Origin: Treponema sp.
GTDB lineage: Bacteria; Spirochaetota; Spirochaetia; Treponematales; Breznakiellaceae
DNA: 62,216 nt
Assembly (NCBI GenBank): GCA_031278815.1
Contig: JAITJS010000023.1
Coordinates: 1 to 62,216 of the forward strand
Direction of reading: 5' to 3'
Shown here: one piece after another, positions 25,450-34,353 of the stretch
Layout: the number at the start of each line of letters is the position of its first letter
Position numbering within the stretch: position 1 is the stretch's first letter
Notes under the pieces: model-generated
The model's database searches: none
What the model saw: the letters and a program-made list of their open reading frames with translations, nothing else
Told to the model about the DNA's origin: nothing
Translations under genes and position numbers: made by a program

Positions 25450-25463
25450 TGAAAACGTTCTTA
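25450..25463. promoter_or_regulatory. LacI-type operator copy 3
   Basis: The third identical 14-mer TGAAAACGTTCTTA, just downstream of the predicted start for the transporter operon. Its placement mirrors that of copy 1 at the iolB promoter, so one repressor can control both arms. Confidence 0.7.
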
Positions 25464-25540
25464 ATATTTGTTTCAGAACCTGATCTAATGCTGGAACGCG
25501 GGTTTCCGAATTGGGTTATCTATTGTTACCAGGGGGTTTT

Positions 25541-27070
25541 ATGATGAATACAGCGCCTGCAATCGCCGTACATAATCCTTTATTCCGCATAGATAATCTT
25601 TCCAAACGGTTTCCCGGAGTCCTTGCGCTTGACCAAGTCAGCCTGGAAGTCAATTCCGGGGAAGTGCTCGGACTTGTGGGTGAAAATGGCGCGGGTAAGT
25701 CAACGCTGATAAAAAGCATCACCGGGTTTCATAAACCCGATGAAGGCGCCCTTTATTTTGACGGAAAAAAACTTGAGCACATAACGCCCCATTATTCCAT
25801 GTCTATCGGCATTGCCTGTATTTACCAGGAATTGAATCTTGTGCCTTTCCTGAGCGTGGCGGAAAACATCTTTCTTGGCCGGGAACAGATCAAGGTGAAG
25901 CGTCTCGGTTGGCTCGACCGGGAATACCAGCGTAGCGAATCCCAAAAAATTCTCGATACTCTGGGTTTGAAAATAGATCCCAATACCCTGGTCGGTTCCC
26001 TTGGGGTAGGGCAGCAGCAGATGGTGGAAATCGCCAGAGCTATCAGGGCGCACGCGAAAATGATAATCATGGACGAGCCAACCGCCAGTTTGAGCGCCCA
26101 CGAAACCGAAAAGCTTCTCCAGATCATCCGCTATCTCAAGGGCGAAGATATTTCTATCATTTATATTTCCCATCACCTTGAAGAAGTGCTGGCGGTATGC
26201 GACCGGATCACCGTACTCAGAGACGGAAAGAGCGTTGGGACGGTCAATGTTGGGGATGTTACCATCGACGATCTTGTCAAAATGATGGTAGGCCGAGACA
26301 TTACCCAGAAGTATCCGAAGATCAGTGCATCTATCGGGAAAGAAATGCTCCGGGTGGAAAACCTTACCCGGAAAGGAGTGCTGGACAATATTTCTTTTAA
26401 CGCCAGAGCAGGGGAAATTCTCGGATTTGCCGGGCTTGTCGGCGCCGGAAGAACCGAGACCGCCCGGGCGGTTACCGGCGCCGACCCGGTTGACGGCGGC
26501 AGGGTTTTTGTTGAAGGCAGGCAGGTTCATATAAAGAGACCCAAGGATTCGATCGAAGCGGGCATCGCCTTCCTCACGGAAGACAGGAAAGGCCAGGGGC
26601 TCATCATGATCCAGGATATTGAATTCAATTCGACCCTGGTCAATCTAAAAAGTTACGTAAAGGGTATTTTCCTGAACCTAAAGCGCTGCAAGATTGATGC
26701 TGAAGAAAAGGTCCGGGAACTTCGTATACGTTGCCCCGGCATCGGGATGGTCACGGGAAATCTTTCCGGCGGAAATCAGCAGAAAGTTGTAATCGCTAAA
26801 TGGCTCCTTTCGAAAGCGCGGATATTCATCATTGATGAACCGACCCGGGGTATAGATGTGGGGGCAAAAGTTGAGGTCTACAACCTTATGAATGAACTGG
26901 TTAAGGGCGGCGCCGCAGTGATCATGATTTCCAGCGAGATGGACGAGTGTATGGGAATGTCAGACCGGATCATAGTCATGCATGAGGGAAAGATTACCGC
27001 GGAATACACAGCCGAAGAAGCGACCCAGGAAAAGATCCTGTATGCCGCGTCGGGTATTACGGCTGATTAA
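25541..27070 (+). CDS. Sugar ABC transporter ATPase (RbsA/MglA type, two nucleotide-binding domains)
   Basis: A protein of about 509 residues. The first domain has Walker A GENGAGKSTLIK, signature-like LGVGQQQMVEIARAI and Walker B MIIMDEPTASL. The second has a degenerate Walker A region (GLVGAGRTETARAVTG), the signature LSGGNQQKVVIAKWLL and IFIIDEPTRGIDVG. This is the CUT2 family (ribose, galactose, xylose, inositol). ATG 25541 and ATG 25544 are both possible; AGGGGG at 25531 favours 25544 by spacing. It is followed by permease and binding-protein genes, and the inositol context suggests inositol or a related polyol as substrate. Confidence 0.92.
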   Translation: MMNTAPAIAVHNPLFRIDNLSKRFPGVLALDQVSLEVNSGEVLGLVGENGAGKSTLIKSITGFHKPDEGALYFDGKKLEHITPHYSMSIGIACIYQELNLVPFLSVAENIFLGREQIKVKRLGWLDREYQRSESQKILDTLGLKIDPNTLVGSLGVGQQQMVEIARAIRAHAKMIIMDEPTASLSAHETEKLLQIIRYLKGEDISIIYISHHLEEVLAVCDRITVLRDGKSVGTVNVGDVTIDDLVKMMVGRDITQKYPKISASIGKEMLRVENLTRKGVLDNISFNARAGEILGFAGLVGAGRTETARAVTGADPVDGGRVFVEGRQVHIKRPKDSIEAGIAFLTEDRKGQGLIMIQDIEFNSTLVNLKSYVKGIFLNLKRCKIDAEEKVRELRIRCPGIGMVTGNLSGGNQQKVVIAKWLLSKARIFIIDEPTRGIDVGAKVEVYNLMNELVKGGAAVIMISSEMDECMGMSDRIIVMHEGKITAEYTAEEATQEKILYAASGITAD

Positions 27071-27092
27071 ATCATTTTAAGTGAAGGTAAAT

Positions 27093-28076
27093 ATGGCGAA
27101 ACATCAAACAATGACAGACAGAATAAAAAAACGGAGCTTGAAAGATTACCTGAACACCTTCGGCGTACTTTTGAGTCTTTTATTGCTTTGCGTGATCCTG
27201 ACAATTGTTTCTCCCCAATTCTTGACGGTGGGAAACTTGATGAACGTGGCGGGCCAGGCAGCGGTGAATTCAATTATCTCGATTGGAATGTTCCTGGCGA
27301 TCCTGACATCGGGCATCGATCTTTCGGTCGGCTCGGTGCTTGCTCTTTCAACTATGTTCATGGGCCTCTTTGCGAAAACTTTCAACATGAATCCCTATCT
27401 GGCCCTGTTGAGCTGCCTTCTCATCGGTACCCTTCTGGGTTTGATCAACGGGCTTCTGCTTACAAAATTGCATCTGCCCCATCCTTTTATTTCCACTATG
27501 GGCACTAAACAGATGGCCCGGGGACTGTGCCTGGTGGTAACGGCGACTCAGCCGGTGTACGGGTTTAAAGCGCCGATTGTGTTTTTGGGTAACGCCAGTC
27601 TGGGGCCGGTGCCGGTTTCATTTATTCTTGTGGGCATACTTTACGGGATAATGTACCTTTTTCTGAATCGTACCAATACCGGACGCTATATTTACGCGGT
27701 GGGCGGGAACAAGGAGGCTGCCAGACTTTCGGGAATTAATGTGGACGGTATTCTTAATCTTGTGTATGCCATGAGCGGATTTATGGCGGCCCTGGCGGGC
27801 ATTGTTTTGGTCGGCCGGGTTGATACGGCGTATCCTCTTGCCGGAGTTGATTATGAGACCGACGCCATCGCTGCGGTTATCATCGGCGGCGCGAGCTTTT
27901 TCGGCGGGGTAGGAAAAATCGGAAACACCATAGTCGGCGTCCTCCTGATGGCGGTTCTCCGGAACGGCCTTAACCTGCTGGGTGTTACCTCCGCGTGGCA
28001 GACCTTTACCATTGGCGCGGTAATCATCATTGCGGTATTCATCGACGTACTGCGTCAGGGTGTGGGAAAGAAATAA
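27093..28076 (+). CDS. Sugar ABC transporter permease (RbsC type)
   Basis: An integral membrane protein of about 327 residues with 8-10 hydrophobic helices. It has the CUT2 permease hallmarks SGIDLSVGSVLALS (near residue 70) and GRYIYAVGGNKEAARLSGI (near 205), the loop that contacts the ATPase. A GTG at 27081 is an alternative start; ATG 27093 with GAAGG upstream is preferred. It lies 22 nt after the ATPase gene. Confidence 0.92.
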   Translation: MAKHQTMTDRIKKRSLKDYLNTFGVLLSLLLLCVILTIVSPQFLTVGNLMNVAGQAAVNSIISIGMFLAILTSGIDLSVGSVLALSTMFMGLFAKTFNMNPYLALLSCLLIGTLLGLINGLLLTKLHLPHPFISTMGTKQMARGLCLVVTATQPVYGFKAPIVFLGNASLGPVPVSFILVGILYGIMYLFLNRTNTGRYIYAVGGNKEAARLSGINVDGILNLVYAMSGFMAALAGIVLVGRVDTAYPLAGVDYETDAIAAVIIGGASFFGGVGKIGNTIVGVLLMAVLRNGLNLLGVTSAWQTFTIGAVIIIAVFIDVLRQGVGKK

Positions 28077-28079
28077 TAA

Positions 28080-28103
28080 ACCGGGGCGTTTTCGCCTGGT
28101 TTT
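28080..28103 (+). terminator. Hairpin with T-run between permease and binding-protein genes
   Basis: ACC-GGGCG / CGCC-TGGT around a TTTT loop with one bulged G and one G-T pair, followed by TTTT. It is probably a partial terminator or 3'-end stabiliser that lets the binding protein be expressed at a different level from the membrane components. Confidence 0.5.
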
Positions 28104-28191
28104 CTCATTATTTGTTCGGGAGAAAGGTGAAATTGCGGAATCAAGCCGTTTTCACCTGAATATAATTTATTTATACTTTAGGAGGTATAAA

Positions 28192-29133
28192 ATGAAACAT
28201 TTGATTGCGGTTATGGCGTGTGTGCTGATGATGGTATGCGTCACCGGCGCTTTTGCCAGAGGCGGCGGGGAACAGGCTCAAGGCGGCGGACAACTCAGGA
28301 TAGCGGTCATTTTGAAAACATTAAGTTCGCCTTATTGGCAGACCGTACTTAGCGGGGCTGAGAGGGCCGGAAAAGATTTCAATGTTAAAATTGAAGCTTT
28401 CGGCCCTCCCACTGAAGACGGCGTTGAAGAACAGATCAACATGGTACAGAACGCGATTCAAAACAAGTTCGACGCCATCGTATTTTCTCCCTGTCAGCCG
28501 CCGGCTGCCGTGTCGGTTCTGAACCAGACGAAACAGGCCGGGATTCCGGTAGTGGTTATTGATACCCCCATGCCCGCGGATTTCCAGAACTATGTTACCT
28601 TTATCGGCAGTAACAACTATCAGATCGGTGTTATCGGCGCCCAGGAAATGCTCAAGGTTCTTAACGCGGGCGCGAAGATTCTGGTGCTTGAGGGCGCTCC
28701 CGGTAACCCCACTATGACCGACAGGGCGAACGGCGCCGAAAAGGTTTTCCGCGACGCGGGTATGAACATTGTTTCCCGCCAGCCCGCTTACTCCGACCGG
28801 GACAGGGCTTACGGTATTACCCAGAACGTGCTCCAGACGACGGATATCGACGCGGTTTGGGGTTCAAATGACGACCAGGCTTCAGGCGCGCTCAGAGCCA
28901 TAACCCAGGCAGGCAAGAGCGCCGTGGTAGTCGGCGTTGACGGTAATCAGTTTGCCCTCGAATCCGTCCGGGACGGCGGCCTTTACGCGACGGTAGCCCA
29001 GTCTGCGGAGCAGATGGGCTATCTCGGTGTTCAGTACGCTATCGACGCCATCAACGGCAAGAGCGTTGCAAAGCAAATTGATGCCCCCACGCCGGTAGTT
29101 ACCAAGGCGAATGTGGGAGAGTTCCTCAAATAA
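28192..29133 (+). CDS. Periplasmic sugar-binding protein of the ABC transporter
   Basis: A protein of 313 residues of the ribose/galactose-binding family. A signal peptide (LIAVMACVLMMVCVTGAFA) is followed by the mature domain: IAVILKTLSSPYWQTVLSG, DAIVFSPCQPPAAV, VVVIDTPMPADF and WGSNDDQASGALRAI. ATG 28192 has a near-perfect TAGGAGG Shine-Dalgarno; the open frame upstream is not coding. It would deliver the substrate to the permease encoded upstream. A strong terminator follows. Confidence 0.92.
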   Translation: MKHLIAVMACVLMMVCVTGAFARGGGEQAQGGGQLRIAVILKTLSSPYWQTVLSGAERAGKDFNVKIEAFGPPTEDGVEEQINMVQNAIQNKFDAIVFSPCQPPAAVSVLNQTKQAGIPVVVIDTPMPADFQNYVTFIGSNNYQIGVIGAQEMLKVLNAGAKILVLEGAPGNPTMTDRANGAEKVFRDAGMNIVSRQPAYSDRDRAYGITQNVLQTTDIDAVWGSNDDQASGALRAITQAGKSAVVVGVDGNQFALESVRDGGLYATVAQSAEQMGYLGVQYAIDAINGKSVAKQIDAPTPVVTKANVGEFLK

Positions 29134-29143
29134 ACAAAACTAT

Positions 29144-29175
29144 GCCGTGAAAACAAATCGTTTTCACGGCGTTTT
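29144..29175 (+). terminator. Intrinsic terminator after the binding-protein gene
   Basis: GCCGTGAAAAC and GTTTTCACGGC form a perfect 11-bp stem with a 5-nt loop, followed by GTTTTCGG. It ends the transporter transcription unit before the dehydrogenase genes. Confidence 0.75.
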
Positions 29176-29250
29176 CGGAGGAGAAAACTAACCGGGTTTT
29201 GGCCAGGCTTTATTACCCAAGTTATACTTTATAATGGAAATTGAGATTCT

Positions 29251-30276
29251 ATGACTACAAAAGAACTGCGGATCGGGTTAATCGGCGGGGGGCGCATCGG
29301 CAAACTGCACGGCAGGAACATCAACACTTCCGTGCCGGGGGCGCGGGTCCTATGTCTTGCGGAGACGATGCTCAACGATGAGCATAAAGCATGGGCAGAT
29401 GATGTCGGTATCCCCAAAGTGACAGAAGATCCGGGGGATATACTGAACAACAGGGACATTGACGCCGTCTTTATCTGTTCGCCGACCGATACCCACGCGG
29501 ATTTTATCATCCAGGCGGCGCGGAAGGGCAAGCATGTTTTCTGCGAGAAGCCTGTCCACACGGATATACAGAAGATAAAAGCGGCCCTTGCGGAAGTTGA
29601 CAAGGCGGGGGTGAAGCTGCAGGTCGGGTTTGTCCGCCGCTTCGATCACAACCACCGGAAGGTCCGCGACACGGTTGCTTCTGGCATCCTGGGAAAACCG
29701 CATATCGTAAAGATCACCTCGCGGGATCCGGAAGGGCCGTCGCTTGATTACATTGCCGTTTCAGGCGGTATTTTTATGGATATGACCATACACGATTTTG
29801 ATATGGCCCGCTATCTTGCCGGGAGCGAGGTAACGGAGGTAATGGCTTACGGCGCGGTTAACATCGATCCCGGTTACAGGAAATACGGCGATGTTGATAC
29901 CGCCGCCGTCATGTTGAAATTTGAAAACGGCGCCCTCGCTCTTATCGACAACAGCAGGGCGGCCCATTACGGCTACGACCAGCGCACCGAGGTCCACTGC
30001 GACAAGGGTTGCGTACAGGCCGTCAATGATCTTAACGATACTTCCATGATTAGCGCCGCCGAAGGGGTGCTCTGCGCGAAACCAACCTGGTTTTTCCTGG
30101 AACGGTATAACAACGCGTTTATTGCCGAGGTAATTGATTTTGTTGACGCGGTAAACAACGACAAAAAACCGCCGGTTGACGGTAACGACGGTATGATGGC
30201 CGTTTACATAGCCATAGCCGCCGGTAAATCGCTTAAAGAAAACAGGCCGGTTACACTTGGCGAGGTAATGGCTTAA
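29251..30276 (+). CDS. iolG: Inositol 2-dehydrogenase-like oxidoreductase 1
   Basis: A protein of 341 residues of the Gfo/Idh/MocA family. Rossmann GLIGGGRIGKLHGRNI at the N-terminus, the CEKPVHTD motif with catalytic Lys, and MDMTIHDFDMARYLAG carrying the Asp/His pair used by inositol dehydrogenases. It would oxidise myo-inositol (or an isomer) to the inosose that IolE dehydrates. No strong SD; a possible promoter (TTGGCC-18-TATACT) lies at 29192-29221. It is 20 nt upstream of the second dehydrogenase. Confidence 0.85.
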   Translation: MTTKELRIGLIGGGRIGKLHGRNINTSVPGARVLCLAETMLNDEHKAWADDVGIPKVTEDPGDILNNRDIDAVFICSPTDTHADFIIQAARKGKHVFCEKPVHTDIQKIKAALAEVDKAGVKLQVGFVRRFDHNHRKVRDTVASGILGKPHIVKITSRDPEGPSLDYIAVSGGIFMDMTIHDFDMARYLAGSEVTEVMAYGAVNIDPGYRKYGDVDTAAVMLKFENGALALIDNSRAAHYGYDQRTEVHCDKGCVQAVNDLNDTSMISAAEGVLCAKPTWFFLERYNNAFIAEVIDFVDAVNNDKKPPVDGNDGMMAVYIAIAAGKSLKENRPVTLGEVMA

Positions 30277-30296
30277 CTAGATTTTGGAGTACATAA

Positions 30297-31313
30297 ATGA
30301 ACAAGGTGAAAATCGGATCGGTTGGTTTAGGGCGGCTCGGCCTTCGGCACGCGGTAAACATCGCGTCCAGAATTCAGGGCGCGGAACTTGCGGCGCTTTG
30401 CGATGTGGACGGGCCCAAGCTGGCGCAAACCGCGGATCGTCTCGGCGTCAGGCACCGGTTTACCGCGTTTGAAGACCTGATTGCCTGCAAAGACATTGAC
30501 GCGGTAGTTTTGGTATCGCCGTCGGCATTGCACACCAAACAGATCAAGGGCGCCTTGGATGCGGGAAAACACGTATTCTCGGAAAAGCCCCTGGGGGTCA
30601 ACGCGTCCGAATGCAAAGAAGCGGAAAAGGCGGTAGAAGCCCGCCCGGACATGGTGTTTATGCTGGGCTTTATGCGGCGCTTTGACGAATCCTACCAATA
30701 CGCCCACGACAAGGTTGTCGCCGGGGAGATCGGAAGGCCTGTTTTGTTCCGCGCTTACAGCCAGGACCCGGAAAAATTCATCGCGGGCAGCCTCGCCTTC
30801 GGGCCGCATTCCGGAGGGGAATTCCTGGATATGGCGGTCCACGACATCGACCTTGCCCGCTGGTTCACCGGATCCGAACCGGAAACCGTCTATGCCATAG
30901 GCGGCTGTTACGCGCACCCGGAATTCGCGGACTGGAAAGACGGGGACAACGTATCCTGCCTGATGAAATTCAAAAATGAAACCATGGTATTTCTCTTTGC
31001 CGGCAGAACCGCGCCCCACGGGTACAATGTGGAAACCGAGATTATCGGGACCAAAGGCATACTCCGCGTCGCCTCGGTGCCCCAGAAAAATCTGGTGGAA
31101 GTGCTGGACGAACACGGGGTCAGGAGGGAATGCGGCGAAAATTTTCTGGAACGCTTCGATACCGCGTATGTCAACGAAGTCCAGGAATTCGCGAACTGCA
31201 TACGGGAAGGGCGAAAGCCGGAAGTAACGGTATACGACGGGACCAGAGTCTCCGAAATCGCCTATACCTGCAAAGCCGCCTTTGAGCAGGGGGTCCTGCT
31301 AAGGTTTAAATAA
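30297..31313 (+). CDS. Inositol 2-dehydrogenase-like oxidoreductase 2
   Basis: A protein of 338 residues of the Gfo/Idh/MocA family: GSVGLGRLGLRHAVNI, VFSEKPLGVNAS, and GGEFLDMAVHDIDLARWFTG with the catalytic Asp/His. It is divergent from its upstream neighbour, so it is not a recent duplicate and may act on another inositol isomer (for example scyllo- or chiro-inositol). TTGGAG lies upstream of the ATG. It is followed by the lacI-type gene. Confidence 0.85.
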   Translation: MNKVKIGSVGLGRLGLRHAVNIASRIQGAELAALCDVDGPKLAQTADRLGVRHRFTAFEDLIACKDIDAVVLVSPSALHTKQIKGALDAGKHVFSEKPLGVNASECKEAEKAVEARPDMVFMLGFMRRFDESYQYAHDKVVAGEIGRPVLFRAYSQDPEKFIAGSLAFGPHSGGEFLDMAVHDIDLARWFTGSEPETVYAIGGCYAHPEFADWKDGDNVSCLMKFKNETMVFLFAGRTAPHGYNVETEIIGTKGILRVASVPQKNLVEVLDEHGVRRECGENFLERFDTAYVNEVQEFANCIREGRKPEVTVYDGTRVSEIAYTCKAAFEQGVLLRFK

Positions 31314-31384
31314 TAAAAAATCCCCGCAGAGCGGCAGGGTATTGAAGATTTCTCCTTGAAAGCGTATCGTATCCGGGGGGAACT

Positions 31385-32380
31385 ATGATAAGCATAAAAG
31401 ATATAGCGAAAGAAGCCGGGATGTCGCCGGCTACGGTTTCCCGGGTAATAAACGGAAAGAAATACGTGAATCCACAACGCAGGGAACAGATACTCAAACT
31501 TATTGAAGAACGGGGGTATGTGCCAAACAAGGCGGCGCGGAGCATGGTTCTGCAGCGCAGTTATACGGTGGGGATTATTATTCCTTCTGCCTTTAATATG
31601 TTTCAGCGGCAGCTTTTTTCGGTAATGGAAAAACGGCTTGGATCTTTTGGCTATTATACCCTGTTCTTTTTTGTGAATTTTAACGCGGAAAGCGAGGATG
31701 AGTGCCTTAACCGCCTTAAAGCGGAAAAGCTTGACGGCCTTATTATGATTCACGAGATGAAGAAGCCGTATTTTTACGAGTATCTGGAAAAGGTAAAGCT
31801 GCCGGTGGTTATCGCGACTTTTTGTTACGGGAATATTCCCGCAATTCATATTGACGAGGAAAACGCGGCTTTCGAGGCCATAAGCCACCTTGTCAATCTG
31901 GGTCACCGTAAAATCAACCTGCTGAGCGGCGGTGATTTTAGTTTCGGCAGGCAGCGTATGGAAGGGTACTACAAGGCGCTCGACGCGGCGGGAATAGAAC
32001 GGGATGAAAGGCGGGTTCTTTTTGCCCGGTGGTATTCCATGGAGTACGGCATTAACGCGATGCGCGAAATGCTGCTGCGGAGCAGGGACTTTACCGCCCT
32101 GTTTGCCGCTACCGACGAGCTTGCAATCGGCGCGATACGGGCGCTCACGGACGAGGGTATCCAGGTACCGGAGGACGTTTCGGTAATAGGGTTTGACGAC
32201 ATTGAGATTTCCAATTTTTTGGTTCCTCGGCTTACCACAATACATCAGCCTATCGGGGAGATAGGCGAGGAAACGGCCCTGGCCCTGCACCGGCAGATAA
32301 GCGGCAGTAACAGTGTCAAACAGGACAGGACCCTGTCGTATCAGCTTATCATACGGGAATCCACAGCCAAAGTTAATTAG
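31385..32380 (+). CDS. LacI-family transcriptional regulator
   Basis: A protein of 331 residues. The N-terminal HTH is ISIKDIAKEAGMSPATVSRV, then the hinge helix region (YVPNKAARSM) and a periplasmic-binding-protein-like effector domain (VGIIIPSAF; VIGFDDIEISNFLVPRLTTI). It is the only regulator in the island and the obvious candidate to bind the three TGAAAACGTTCTTA sites. The effector is probably an inositol-pathway intermediate. The gene is flanked by an inverted repeat (31318-31337 and 32382-32396). Confidence 0.9.
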   Translation: MISIKDIAKEAGMSPATVSRVINGKKYVNPQRREQILKLIEERGYVPNKAARSMVLQRSYTVGIIIPSAFNMFQRQLFSVMEKRLGSFGYYTLFFFVNFNAESEDECLNRLKAEKLDGLIMIHEMKKPYFYEYLEKVKLPVVIATFCYGNIPAIHIDEENAAFEAISHLVNLGHRKINLLSGGDFSFGRQRMEGYYKALDAAGIERDERRVLFARWYSMEYGINAMREMLLRSRDFTALFAATDELAIGAIRALTDEGIQVPEDVSVIGFDDIEISNFLVPRLTTIHQPIGEIGEETALALHRQISGSNSVKQDRTLSYQLIIRESTAKVN

Positions 32381-32433
32381 ACTGCCGCGGGGATTTACCG
32401 GTTCATAGTTTTACTGCATGAGGAGGCAGTGTT

Positions 32434-33258
32434 ATGGATAAATATCGCCTGGATTTTTTAAAGGCACAGGCCAGGGAAATACGCAGGCTTACCATCGAGG
32501 AAATCGGTACCCTGGGGACCGGCCATATTGGTGGCTGCATGTCCATCGCGGATGTACTGGCGCTTCTGTACTTCCACCGGATGAAGGTAGACCCACAGCG
32601 GCCCGGGATGAAAGACCGGGATCAGCTTGTGGTTTCCAAGGGTCACGCCGGACCGGCGGTATACGCGGCCCTGGCGCTCAAGGGGTTTTTCCCCAAAGAC
32701 TGGCTTAAAACCCTGAACCAGGGCGGCACAAGGCTGCCCAGCCATTGCGACAGGAACCTTACTCCGGGCATCGACATGACCGCCGGTTCCCTGGGGCAGG
32801 GATTCTCCTGCGCCCTGGGAATAGCGCTTGCCCTGCGCATCGACAGGAGTCCCGCCAGGGTTTACGCGATACTCGGCGATGGAGAGTCCAACGAAGGTCA
32901 GATTTGGGAAGGGGCGATGTTCGCCGCTGCCCAGCGGCTTTCCAAAGTGATCGCCTTTACCGATTACAATAAACAGCAGCTCGACGGATTCATAAAAGAT
33001 ATTATCGATCTGGGCGAACTGGACGCCAAGTGGCGGGAATTCGGCTGGTTTACCCAGCGGGTAGATGGCCATGATATTGCCGCTCTGGATGGGGCAATCG
33101 AAAAGGCCCTGGCCCAAAATGAAAGGCCTTCAATGATTGTGATGGACACGATCAAGGGAAAGGGATGCAGTTTTGCCGAGGGAATCGAAAAAAACCACAG
33201 CATGGCCTTTGATTTGGAAAAGGCGCAGGAAGCCATTGCCGTTCTGGAAGCGGAGTAG
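32434..33258 (+). CDS. Transketolase, N-terminal subunit
   Basis: A protein of 274 residues covering the ThDP pyrophosphate domain: GTGHIGGCMSIADVLALLYF, VVSKGHAGPAVYAAL, GSLGQGFSCALGIAL and GDGESNEGQIWEGAMFAA (Mg-ThDP motif). Split transketolases are common in anaerobes and work as a complex with the C-terminal subunit encoded next. GAGGAGG precedes the ATG. In this context it could link keto-sugar intermediates of the island to the pentose phosphate pool. Confidence 0.93.
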   Translation: MDKYRLDFLKAQAREIRRLTIEEIGTLGTGHIGGCMSIADVLALLYFHRMKVDPQRPGMKDRDQLVVSKGHAGPAVYAALALKGFFPKDWLKTLNQGGTRLPSHCDRNLTPGIDMTAGSLGQGFSCALGIALALRIDRSPARVYAILGDGESNEGQIWEGAMFAAAQRLSKVIAFTDYNKQQLDGFIKDIIDLGELDAKWREFGWFTQRVDGHDIAALDGAIEKALAQNERPSMIVMDTIKGKGCSFAEGIEKNHSMAFDLEKAQEAIAVLEAE

Positions 33259-33271
33259 GGGAGTGACTGTT

Positions 33272-34207
33272 ATGGAAACAAGAGAAATACGCCAGGCTTA
33301 TGTGGATACCCTCCTTGAACTAGGGGCGAAGAATCCTGATATTGTGGTGCTGGAAGCGGATCTGATGAGCTGTACTAATACCGGCGCTTTTAAGAAAGCC
33401 TACCCGGACCGTTTTTTCAATGTGGGTATAGCCGAAGCCAACATGGTTGGCCTCGCCGCCGGGCTTTCCGCCGCCGGGAAAATTCCCTTTGCCGCGACCT
33501 TCGCCTGCTTTGCTTCCCGGCGGGCTTATGATCAGTTTTTTATCTCCGGCAACTATGCCCGCCTCAATGTAAAACTTGTGGGGACGGACCCCGGGATTAC
33601 CGCCGCTTTCAATGGCGGCACGCACATGCCTTTTGAGGACCTTGCCCTAATGCGGGTGATTCCCCGCCTTGTCATTATAGAACCCTCCGACGCGGTAAAC
33701 GCCGCCGTGCTGGTAAGAGAGGCGGCGGAACGCTACGGCTGCGTGTACATCCGCTTTCCCCGTAAGCCCGTGCCGGTTCTGTATTCGCCGGACGACCGTT
33801 TTAGCATAGGCCGGGCGAAAATCCTTAAACCCGGAAAAGATGTTTGCTTTATCGCGCTGGGGAGCCTCATGGTAAACGAATCCCTTAAAGCGCGGGAACT
33901 GCTCGCGGCGGAAGGGATCGATGCTGGAGTACTGGACGTTCTTACCCTCAAGCCCATAGACCGTGAAGCCGTCCTGAACGAGGCAGCGAAGGTCAGGGCC
34001 GTGGTAAGCGCGGAAAATCACCAGATCACAGGCGGCCTGGGTAGTGCGGTCGCCGAAGTTCTCGCGGAAAACGGCTTTCAGGGCAAATTCGCCCGTGCCG
34101 GCATCAGGGACGAGTTTGGCGAGGTGGGAACCCAGGATTACCTGGTCAAACGTTTCGGTCTTGACGCGGAAACCCTGGCAAAGCAGGCACGGGAACTGCT
34201 GGGGTAG
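33272..34207 (+). CDS. Transketolase, C-terminal subunit
   Basis: A protein of 311 residues with the pyrimidine-binding and C-terminal domains: FFNVGIAEANMVGLAAGLSA (catalytic Glu in GIAEANM), FAATFACFASRRAYDQFF, and VVSAENHQITGGLGSAVAEVL. ATG 33272 with GGGGAG 8 nt upstream is preferred over the GTG at 33263. It lies 13 nt after the N-terminal subunit gene. The hairpin CGGCGGC/GCCGCCG at 34217-34237 follows, without a T-run. Confidence 0.93.
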   Translation: METREIRQAYVDTLLELGAKNPDIVVLEADLMSCTNTGAFKKAYPDRFFNVGIAEANMVGLAAGLSAAGKIPFAATFACFASRRAYDQFFISGNYARLNVKLVGTDPGITAAFNGGTHMPFEDLALMRVIPRLVIIEPSDAVNAAVLVREAAERYGCVYIRFPRKPVPVLYSPDDRFSIGRAKILKPGKDVCFIALGSLMVNESLKARELLAAEGIDAGVLDVLTLKPIDREAVLNEAAKVRAVVSAENHQITGGLGSAVAEVLAENGFQGKFARAGIRDEFGEVGTQDYLVKRFGLDAETLAKQARELLG

Positions 34208-34318
34208 GCGGCTCAGCGGCGGCGAATTTTGCCGCCGTGATAGCTCATTTCAAAAGGTAATCGAAAGGCCGGATGCATCATGCAGAAAAAAGTAACCTGA
34301 GGCCGCCGGTTTATTGTT

Positions 34319-34348
34319 GTTTCAATCCACGCGCTCACCTGAGCACCC
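34319..34348 (-). repeat. Orphan CRISPR-repeat-like sequence
   Basis: On the minus strand the 30 bases end in GTGGATTGAAAC, the conserved 3' end of many type I/III CRISPR repeats. They carry an internal palindrome (GCTC-AGGT-GAGC) in the expected place. Only one copy is seen; no spacer-repeat periodicity and no cas genes are in the window. It is either a relic or a coincidental match. Confidence 0.4.
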
Positions 34349-34353
34349 TTACG

